Source: Chrysophaeum taylorii (taxonomy: Eukaryota; Sar; Pelagophyceae; Pelagomonadales; Pelagomonadaceae). Taken from it: DNA of 64,000 nucleotides. Below, one piece after another: positions 1 to 7,543 of this stretch. The stretch's first letter is position 1. The number at the start of each line of letters is the position of its first letter. The notes under the pieces were generated by a model. The model did no database searches, was not told where the DNA came from, and saw only the letters and a list, made by a program, of their open reading frames with translations. The stretch is taken from NCBI GenBank assembly GCA_029834535.1, contig JAQMWT010000117.1, positions 37,067 through 101,066 on the forward strand. Direction: 5' to 3'. The translations under genes and the position numbers were made by a program.

Positions 1-352
1 GGACCAGGTGAACTTACTGGAACCAGGTGAACTTACTGGGGTTAGAGATTGGGACTAGGTGAATTTAGTGACCAGGTGAGCTTACTGAGACCAAGTGTGA
101 ACTTACTGGGGCTTTTAGAGTAAACTCAAAGTTTAGCGGCGTGTGCGGATCAAAGCAGCTTAGATTGGCGGGGGTGAGAGCGACGAGCTCGAAGGAGAGT
201 GGGGTGAGTGGGCGCGGGTTTACGCCGAACTAAAGAGATTGGGTTTACGCCGAACTTACTGCGGTTAGAGATTTGGACTAGGTGAACTTACTGACCAGGT
301 GAACTTACTGGGGTTAGAGATTGGGACTAGGTGAACTTACTGCCTGCACTTG
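1..352 (+). mobile_element. Helitron-like short element, copy 0 (3' tail only)
   Basis: The stretch is made of degenerate tandem repeats of GGTGAACTTACTGGGACCA and GGTTAGAGATTGGGACTA. It ends at CCTGCACTTG, the same terminus as the complete copies at 10058, 25010, 34028, 53197 and 54225. Only the repeat tail lies in the window; the helicase-derived part would be to the left. The next base after the terminus is T, as in the other copies. Confidence 0.7.
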
Positions 353-546
353 TATAGAAAAATTAAGTACTCATGTTGGGTTGAAGCTTAAAGTATCTTG
401 CCGATCTTAGCATATCTTGCGTGCTTGCCCCGAAGAAATGATGGCGACGCCTCCTGGGACGAGCCGCGGCGTCTCGTGCCTAAAGAGCGCCGCGACACCG
501 AGGGACGCGCGCGGCTTGCGCGGCACCGCCCGAACGAAGCTGGGAA

Positions 547-870
547 GCAGCAGAAGCAGCAGAAGCACGGCGACCTCGACGCGGACCAAGACCGACATCG
601 CGTGGGAGCGTGCGGCAAGACTAGGAAAAGGAGCGCGACCGAGCGCGAGAGCCTCGTGCTACCGCGCGGCCGCAACACGAGGAAGAGCAACGCGACCGAC
701 CGCGAGAGGCAGCAGAAGCAGCAGAAGCACCGCGACCTCGACGCGGACCAAGACCGACATCGCGTGGGAGCGTGCGGCAAGACTAGGAAAAGGAGCGCGA
801 CCGAGCGCGAGAGCCTCGTGCTACCGCGCGGCCGCAACACGAGGAAGAGCAACGCGACCGACCGCGAGAG
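547..870. repeat. Tandem duplication, two 162-bp units
   Basis: Units at 547-708 and 709-870 are nearly identical and the period is a multiple of three, so both strands stay open across it. The plus-strand ORF 398-1063 (221 codons) has repeated Arg/Glu/Asn-rich segments of the type RESLVLPRGRNTRKSNATDRE (shortened: RESLVLPRGRN, TRKSNATDRE). The GC-rich composition can produce open frames by chance. I do not recognise a protein and do not claim one. The rest of 353-1167 holds only a repeated GACAAGCGCGGTCCC at about 1062 and 1144. Confidence 0.55.
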
Positions 871-1167
871 CGTCGTGCTACCGGGCAGCCGCAACGGTAG
901 GAAAAGGACCGCGAGCGCGCGCGACAGCGTCGTGCTACCGCGCCGTCGCAACACTATTGAAAGCTACCGCGCGGCCCCAACACTCTTGAAATGGAACTTT
1001 CCACCGTCCGTCTACTATTGTCGGAGTATGAAATGGAACGTTCCACATTCGTCTACATTGTAGGACAAGCGCGGTCCCCCACAAACCCACCCACATCCTT
1101 CATGCTCCCCACACACACCCCCCTCTTAGCAGTCGACATTTAAAGACAAGCGCGGTCCCGTAGGTAG

Positions 1168-2141
1168 CTAGCTGACATAGCGGCCAGCCGTGCGGCGCAG
1201 GAAGTGGCGGATCATTGCCAGGGACCGACGAGCACGTAATCGCTTCCAGACTCGAAATTGGCGCTGAAGAAGGGCCGCTGCGTAGTGGAGTGGCGGGCCA
1301 GGAGTCTGGCGCAAGGCCGCGACGCGGTTCTGCCGGGCTGCACGTGCTTGAGCGTGTTGAGCGCCGGTGCGTATAACGCGGGCGACATCCGGATGTGCAG
1401 CGTTTGTGCATGCGCGTGAAGGCGAGGCAGATAGCGGCGGCTGAGGGGTAGGTGACGGGCCCGAGGGTGGCGAGGAATTTGGCGCGGGTGTAGCAGACGC
1501 CGGGGAAGTACTGGTGGCAGTGGGTGCGACGGACTGTGTGGGCGTAGCAGGTGAGCGACGGGCACGGTGGTGCTGCCGAGCGCGAACAAAGCGCTGAAGA
1601 CGGATCGCGGCGGTGTGACGTGGCTGACCAGGAGCGCGGCGCAGGGCCGCAACGAGGTTCTGTCGGGCAACACGTGCCAGAGTATGCTGAGCGCGACTTC
1701 GGGCAGCACGAGCGGTGGACGGGAGAGTAGAGTGCTGAGCAGGGGTCGGAGGCAGAACCGGCTGTGGTGGCTGAGGGGGAGTTGACGAGCTCTGGGTCGT
1801 GGAGGCGGGCGGCGAGTGAGCCGGTGTGGCCGCAGCAGACGACGGAGGGCTTTCGGTAGCGAGAGCTGCCTGTGGTTGAGTCCGTGCGCGAAACTGGCGC
1901 TGGAGAAGAGTTGCGGCGTGGTGGCGAGACTGACCAGGATCTTGGCGCCGAGCTGCGACGAGATTCAGCCGGGCTGCACGCGCCTGAGCGTGTAGATGTT
2001 GGGTGCGTGCAGAGCGGGCGACCGCTGGCAAAGTGGGCTGTGTGCAGGCTCGAGCACGATCGGTAGGCAAGGCGTGGAGACGCGGTAGGGGGGCGTGCGA
2101 CGAGCCAGGAGCCTCGACAGAGGGCGAAGGCGCTGGCGTGG
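1168..2141 (-). pseudogene. ORF with three IQ-like repeats, 3' half of a gene split by Gyp-A
   Basis: The open minus-strand frame runs from the Gyp-A LTR edge to a TGA at 1168, about 324 codons. It contains three repeats of roughly 85-95 residues. Each has the pattern AQH..ARAARQNLVAALR..PG followed by AA..LQR.FRAR. The LQRQFR-type helix resembles a calmodulin-binding IQ motif, although the second basic position is irregular. Between repeats the protein is rich in Pro, Ser, Thr and Ala. The frame continues in phase with 12387-12763 when Gyp-A (2142-12386) and one copy of its GTGG target duplication are ignored. Whether this is a host gene or part of another repeat is not known. It has no start of its own and is interrupted, so I call it broken. 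Confidence 0.45.
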
Positions 2142-2499
2142 TGTGGTGGAAACTCAGCTCACCCGCCCCTCTTCGCCTAACCGTCGGTCACAACGTGACC
2201 GCTCAACTGTCCTGAACCACGGGTGGTTCCACCACACGTCCAACCAAACGCTCACACTCCGCTCACGCCATGCTGTCGAACATTCAATTGAGGGTAATTT
2301 TAAGGAAACAGCAAGAATCGATAGATTCCAATGGGAGATCCATCAAGATATGCTAGATCGGCAAGAGCAACACAGGTCCTCGGTACAGGAGTATCCTTGG
2401 AGAAGCAGGTGTGGGTGTCAAGCATGACACCGCCAAATTCAAGGTAACAGGCAGGTAACAGGCACATAAGCGGGGGGGGGAATGGTTATTACCGCCACA
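2142..2499 (-). repeat. Gyp-A 3' LTR
   Basis: 358 bp, TGTGGTGGAAAC...TTACCGCCACA on the plus strand, bounded by TG...CA and matching 12028-12386 almost base for base. A run of G (C on the coding strand) lies about 25 bp inside the outer U3 edge. A polypurine-like tract, on the minus strand AGTAGGGGGCTCC, abuts its inner edge at 2500-2512. Confidence 0.9.
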
Positions 2500-2534
2500 G
2501 GAGCCCCCTACTTAAGGTGAAGTCGTCCTCGACT

Positions 2535-5500
2535 TCAAGGGTGACGAAGGTCGCGCGCACGAATGAGACGATAAGCGCGTTCAGCGATGTCCGTAGGGAC
2601 TTTGTTGCTGTGGAGGCTGAAGTTAGTGACAAGGGTATCGATCTCTTCAGGGCGGAAATCGTTGACACAAGGCTCACAGCCATCCATGTTCGCTCGAAAA
2701 CGAGTGAAACTGCATCCGTCACGATCTTTGTATTCTGGTCTTAATCGTCGCTCCGTTAGAGGCTTGGTAGGGTCGAAAACACGGGGGTCATCGCGTGAAC
2801 CTAGATCAGTATAATAGTGTAACGCCACAGTATCATTGTCGTGATCATAGTCTTCATAGACCTCGGCAACGTAGATACGTTTCTTCCACGCATTACCTCG
2901 TGCTTTGACCCGAAAAATGACAAATTTGCCGTGCTTAAAGCGGTCGCGGTCTGAAGGCGTGTGCAGGGGGGCTGAAGAGGTGTCGATTATCGGCACTTTC
3001 AAAGGCACAATCTGCTGCACGGATACCACAACGGGTTCGGCATTGTCGTCGTGCACGTCTTTAATTTCGTAAACGACTGGAGACTTCTTCTTGGTAACAA
3101 TATATGGGCCACGCCAAATAGGCCGCAACTTGTGACGCGTCTTAGGCACAAAACGCAAGACATAATCGCCAGGAGAGAACTGGATGTCGATCTGATGGGC
3201 GTCGTAGTTGATCTTCTGAGTCTCCTGGGCCTTTTGATGTGCCCGAGCGACGAGTTGACTGTAAAATTCAAACTTGTGCTTAAAGTCCGTCAGGATCTGT
3301 TGACGCGATTGAGGCAGACCACGCTGTTCGCCCAGGATGTTGTAATCAGGCGGTAACAGGGGTTGCTTGCCGGTACGCATCATAAACGGCGAGATCTTCG
3401 TTCCGGGGATATACATCCGGTTGTACATGAAAGCCACGCACTGGACAAAAATAGACCAGTCCGTTTGGCGCTGCTCATCCATCGCGGCCCGGAGGAAGGC
3501 CTTGATGAACCGATTGACTCGCTCAGTATGATTACTCTGTGGGTGATAAGGAATGGTCGTGCGGTATCGAACGTTGAATTGACGAACGAACGTCCGGAAC
3601 AACTTGTTCGCGAACTCACTACCATTATCCGTAACTATACACCGCGGGAGACATCCCTCGAGGACAATCTTGTCAACAAATGCATTCAAGATCGCGTAGT
3701 CATGCTTGGTATTTATCAACGCCAGCTTGAGAAAATGCGACGTAGCATCGTACATCGCGAGGATATACGTGTGCAAGTCGGCTCCTCTCAGTGGTCCAAA
3801 GAGATCCATTCCTAGGACATAGCAATCACCAATGCGATTCGGTTGGCAACGGAGACCATAGCGCTTCGGCACAGTGGATCGAATTTTCTGACAGATGATG
3901 CAGGCCTTGATGAAGTCGGTGACCGACGATATGACGTTGGGCCACCAGTATCGCTCCGAAATCTGGCTCGCTGTCGAATCTCGTCCCACATGGCCTCCGA
4001 ACAGCCCTCGATGGTGCATGGTGATCACACGCTCCTGCATCGACTGTGGGACCACAATCAGACGTCGAGATTCTGACTCGTCAACCTTGTACAAGACGTT
4101 GTCTTCGATCTCGTACGGCAGAGGTGGCTTATCGCGTGTATCCTTCTGCTCCGAATCGAGGCTCTGACGGATCTGCGTGCAAGTCTTGTCTTCAATCTGT
4201 TCTTTAGCTATCTCCTCGAGAGTGATCTCATCCTCAGCTTGATCAGCAAAAGGGAGCCGTTCAACGGGGTCTACCGGTTCGGCTTCGTACGCAAATTGAG
4301 GCGGCGGCGCGCTCCGACGCGTACTAACTGCTGCTAGAGCTGCAGTATACTCCCTGTCTGCCAACAGAGACATCGTCACTGATGAGAAGGTGAAGCACGC
4401 TGTGCCCGGAACATCGGTGGGGATCTCCTGGAAGATCAGATACGCTTCATTGATCGGTTCTCCGTCTTCGTCCTGCTCGATTAACTTGTCGATTGGATTG
4501 CGCGACAGGCAATCAGGGATGCGCATGCCCGGGGAATTTCCAGGTTTGTATCCGAGCTCCCGGTCGAACGCAGCAAGCCGCATAGCCCATCGTGCTAACT
4601 GTCCAGACGTATGATTCGAATCCCGCAGAAACGTTAAGTTACGATGATCCGTCTCTAACTTTGTCTGATGACCTTCGATATAAAATCGGAAATTTTCGAG
4701 AGCAGAGAGTACTGCGAGGAGTTCCAAGCGCCGAGGATCATATTTCCTCATCGATTTGGGCACAGTTCGACTCCAGTACTCAATAACTCTCTCCTCCACC
4801 CGTTCTTTTCCATCGTCACCAACGACTGGCACTTTCTGAAACAAGTAAGCGCCTAATCCATGCGCAGATGCATCCGTCCGAATGTAGAACGGCAATGAGT
4901 AGTCCGGATGGTAAATGCCCTTAGAAGTAACAATAGCTTCGATGATGGCATCCCAGGCCTCTCGACACTCTTTCGTCCACTCGAACTTAACATCTGGCAA
5001 AGTCAACTGTCTTAACGGCTCCGCGACTCGCGCGAAATTGCACACATAACGACGACAAAAACTCCCCATCCCAAGGAAGGAGCGGACTTGCTTTTTGGGA
5101 TCAGCATCTGACAAAGTACCAGGGATTGGCATATGCCGGATGGCCTCCGTCGATCTTGGTGACGGGAGAAGTCCATTCGGGGTAGACAAATGCCCCAAGA
5201 ATTCAATGACCTCCTTCATGAAGTGGATCTTCTTAACCTTGCCGCTATACCCTTTCGACGCCAAGTGGGGAATGACTTGAACAAGGCATTGCAAATGACT
5301 CTTAGTGTCTGCATGCCCAGCCAAAATGTCGTCGATATAAGCCACTAGGTCACGGTACAACCACTTCGACAGATCGGTGTTGAGTTGCTTGCAGAACAGG
5401 CTGCCAGCAGGCTTGACTCCCAAAGGTAAACGCATATAGCTGAATGCTCCCAAAGGACTAGTGAAGGTCACTACATCCTGCGCGTCCGCTGACAATCGCA

Positions 5501-6494
5501 AATTGTGGTAACCCCATCGGATGTCCATGCTAGAACGACGGAACTTGTCGGTGAGAAACATCAACGCGTCGGTCATGCTCACGCTCGGCCAACTGTCATC
5601 CTTGAGCAATTTGTTGAGGCGCCGCAGGTCGACAGCCGCTCTGTAAGCGTTGGAAGTGCCTGGCTCAGCCCCTTTCTTAGGCAGCATCAGGATAGGAAAA
5701 CCCCAAGGAGAGTTCGCGGGACGGACAACTCCGTCTCGGCTCCATTCCTCGATTTGAAGTCTCAAGCACTCGATCTTCTCCTTTGACAACCGATACGGCG
5801 ACAACTTAATCGGGCTCGGATTGTCCTCTTTGAACCGGAGGGTGACCTCAGGCGAATCAACGGGTCTCATCACGTCATCAAAGAATGCCCACGAGTAGGA
5901 AAGCAAGTGTCGCATCATCCGTTTTTCATCCTCATTTAAAGCGGGATGGTCTGTAATGCCCAGCGCAGCCATCACCTCTTCGACCTGCGCGACGGTCGGA
6001 GGGATGACTTGCATGCTCTCTTGATCAGCTAAATGAGGAGGCACCACTGGTACAGGATAACCATGTTCGTCGTTAGGCGCGTCCGCCCACGGAACTGCGT
6101 ACGTCTTGAAATACGCTGGTCGCTCCTTCAATGTGCCTTCCTCTTCAGCGGTCGTAGAGACTTGGTTGCTCTGCATCACAGCAGTGGCGACGGTGCCCCC
6201 TGAAAAAGATTGAGCCGTCCCAGGCGATACAACCAACGGTGGTGGTGGGGTGGCGGTGGGAACAGCGGTGACGTTTGAAGTTTGGCTGGAGTAGAGGTCG
6301 TCTTGATGGATCCATGACACACATCGGGTGTCAGGGTCGAGCGTGGGAATACGCGAGTCGATAGCAAAAGATGAAAACCGTAGAAGACGGTAATCGGGAT
6401 TGGCCATCGTCGCGGTAGTGATATTACGTAGTTGACCCTGATTGCGAATCACATGATCAAATGAATTATGCACTGCGAGTGCGATGCGCATCAT
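2535..6494 (-). CDS. pol: Gyp-A Pol: RT, RNase H, integrase and C-terminal module
   Basis: 1319 codons, uninterrupted. Residues 1-65 continue the methyltransferase/linker of the preceding ORF. Reverse transcriptase covers about 230-420, with VKPAGSLF and the catalytic YIDD at 386-389. RNase H covers about 535-665, with acidic residues D541 (TDASAHG), E591, D616 and D661. Integrase has an HHCC zinc site (H828, H835, C865, C868) and a catalytic core D897, D956 (TDNGSEF), E991. A GPY/F motif (RPIWRGPYIV) is at about 1124-1133. A further conserved module of about 150 residues follows (GKFVIFRV, KRIYVAEVYE, VALHYYTDLG). The element would replicate through its RNA and integrate in the nucleus. The ORF overlaps the methyltransferase ORF by 29 nt because of a GTAC duplication. 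Confidence 0.93.
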   Translation of the reverse strand: MMRIALAVHNSFDHVIRNQGQLRNITTATMANPDYRLLRFSSFAIDSRIPTLDPDTRCVSWIHQDDLYSSQTSNVTAVPTATPPPPLVVSPGTAQSFSGGTVATAVMQSNQVSTTAEEEGTLKERPAYFKTYAVPWADAPNDEHGYPVPVVPPHLADQESMQVIPPTVAQVEEVMAALGITDHPALNEDEKRMMRHLLSYSWAFFDDVMRPVDSPEVTLRFKEDNPSPIKLSPYRLSKEKIECLRLQIEEWSRDGVVRPANSPWGFPILMLPKKGAEPGTSNAYRAAVDLRRLNKLLKDDSWPSVSMTDALMFLTDKFRRSSMDIRWGYHNLRLSADAQDVVTFTSPLGAFSYMRLPLGVKPAGSLFCKQLNTDLSKWLYRDLVAYIDDILAGHADTKSHLQCLVQVIPHLASKGYSGKVKKIHFMKEVIEFLGHLSTPNGLLPSPRSTEAIRHMPIPGTLSDADPKKQVRSFLGMGSFCRRYVCNFARVAEPLRQLTLPDVKFEWTKECREAWDAIIEAIVTSKGIYHPDYSLPFYIRTDASAHGLGAYLFQKVPVVGDDGKERVEERVIEYWSRTVPKSMRKYDPRRLELLAVLSALENFRFYIEGHQTKLETDHRNLTFLRDSNHTSGQLARWAMRLAAFDRELGYKPGNSPGMRIPDCLSRNPIDKLIEQDEDGEPINEAYLIFQEIPTDVPGTACFTFSSVTMSLLADREYTAALAAVSTRRSAPPPQFAYEAEPVDPVERLPFADQAEDEITLEEIAKEQIEDKTCTQIRQSLDSEQKDTRDKPPLPYEIEDNVLYKVDESESRRLIVVPQSMQERVITMHHRGLFGGHVGRDSTASQISERYWWPNVISSVTDFIKACIICQKIRSTVPKRYGLRCQPNRIGDCYVLGMDLFGPLRGADLHTYILAMYDATSHFLKLALINTKHDYAILNAFVDKIVLEGCLPRCIVTDNGSEFANKLFRTFVRQFNVRYRTTIPYHPQSNHTERVNRFIKAFLRAAMDEQRQTDWSIFVQCVAFMYNRMYIPGTKISPFMMRTGKQPLLPPDYNILGEQRGLPQSRQQILTDFKHKFEFYSQLVARAHQKAQETQKINYDAHQIDIQFSPGDYVLRFVPKTRHKLRPIWRGPYIVTKKKSPVVYEIKDVHDDNAEPVVVSVQQIVPLKVPIIDTSSAPLHTPSDRDRFKHGKFVIFRVKARGNAWKKRIYVAEVYEDYDHDNDTVALHYYTDLGSRDDPRVFDPTKPLTERRLRPEYKDRDGCSFTRFRANMDGCEPCVNDFRPEEIDTLVTNFSLHSNKVPTDIAERAYRLIRARDLRHP

Positions 6495-7434
6495 AGTCGC
6501 AGGAGGTACGTACCATGCTCCCCAGCATCTTCATAGCCGCTGATTGCGAAATGCTACCCCATTTCCACGTCGTGGGGACGGTCATGATCTCCTGATGCAT
6601 TTCCACGGACAGTGGTCGCACATTGGAAACGTGAGGGCCCATCTGCAACTTATTGCGCGTCACTGTGAAAGTGGGGCCGATGGCTGGTCGCGTAGATGAA
6701 AAGCTGTTCACCACAATCAGAGGGTGACCACTCGGAAAGCCTAACGCTGGCCCGAAACGGTCCTGCAAATTGGGTGGCACTCGCGTCAGTAGTGGCAATG
6801 ACAAGCGCACATTGCTGCCAAGTAGGCGCGTGCGCGAACACAGCAATTCCGGGGTGATACTGTAAAAGTCAACCACACGCGGAATGTAGAACTTGTGATG
6901 GATAAAGGGAATCACGGATGGCTCCTGCTCCAACGTCCATCGTCCAATCACGTGAGGTGCATTGCGGAAATGACGCAGAACCCACGAGGTGATGGCAGCA
7001 CCCTTGCGCGCGTCCCTGTAGTGCAGGTTCGCGGTCGAGCCATAAATACAAGGAGGACTGGCGTGGAAGTACGAATGTCTCCAATGATCCTTATGTAGGT
7101 ATGACAAGACCACATCGTACGTGCGACGATGAGATTTCCCCAGGTCATGAAGCACGTACGGGATCTTAGGAAAGTTGAGCTGGAAAACAGCTCGCGCTTG
7201 TGGACATGAGTCCAAAGCCAACACAAAGCGAAAAGAGGTTCCATAGATCTCATTGCATCGTTGGATCCCCAAACTCGATCCACCAGCGCCGGCGAAATAA
7301 ACGACGACGCTGATATAGGTGATTGGAATCCAAACCAAAGAAGCATGCCTAGCAATAAGCTCCTGAGTCGTGGCTTCTTCCTTCGACATTTTTTTTGTTC
7401 CTTCTTCTGGAGGAGGTTCAGGAGGGGGTCTCAC
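6466..7434 (-). CDS. C5 cytosine DNA methyltransferase domain of Gyp-A
   Basis: The frame is open from about 7572, but the first usable start is the GTG at 7434 or ATG at 7389, so it is probably made as part of a polyprotein. Motifs of C5 methyltransferases appear in order, numbered from 7434. Motif I, FAGAGGSSLG, 47-56 (SAM binding). Motif IV, SPPC, with catalytic Cys129. Motif VI, LEQEPS, with Glu169 (usual ENV becomes EQE). Motif VIII, SRTR, 200-203. Motif IX, VRPLSVEMHQEIMTVP, 273-288. Motif X, KMLGSMV, 303-309. Between VIII and IX is a short variable region where target recognition would lie. There is no N-terminal regulatory domain. It should transfer a methyl group from SAM to cytosine in DNA. 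Relatives inside LTR retrotransposons have been described from some algae and dinoflagellates; an element-borne enzyme could methylate the element's own copies. Confidence 0.88.
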   Translation of the reverse strand: MRPPPEPPPEEGTKKMSKEEATTQELIARHASLVWIPITYISVVVYFAGAGGSSLGIQRCNEIYGTSFRFVLALDSCPQARAVFQLNFPKIPYVLHDLGKSHRRTYDVVLSYLHKDHWRHSYFHASPPCIYGSTANLHYRDARKGAAITSWVLRHFRNAPHVIGRWTLEQEPSVIPFIHHKFYIPRVVDFYSITPELLCSRTRLLGSNVRLSLPLLTRVPPNLQDRFGPALGFPSGHPLIVVNSFSSTRPAIGPTFTVTRNKLQMGPHVSNVRPLSVEMHQEIMTVPTTWKWGSISQSAAMKMLGSMVRTSCDYDAHRTRSA

Positions 7435-7543
7435 AGCTAAGACCTCCTCCTCGACTTCCGTCTCATCTTCGTCAGCTGAAGCAGTCGCAAAACAGACTCT
7501 TGTATCCTCTTCAGCGGCTTCCAGCTGTACTTTGACGCAACCT

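Noticed and set aside
1-340. Tandem GGTGAACTTACTG repeats as a CRISPR array
   Set aside because: Unit length is irregular, there are no unique spacers of constant size, the sequence is eukaryotic, and the same array ends every Helitron-like copy.
398-1063. Plus-strand ORF over the 162-bp duplication as a real gene
   Set aside because: All three plus frames and two minus frames are partly open in this GC-rich repeat, and no domain or conserved start was found. Kept as a repeat.
3180-3300. A classical chromodomain at the Pol C-terminus
   Set aside because: The expected aromatic cage and Y.VE.I / YLVKW..Y pattern is not present; the region is left as an unnamed conserved module.
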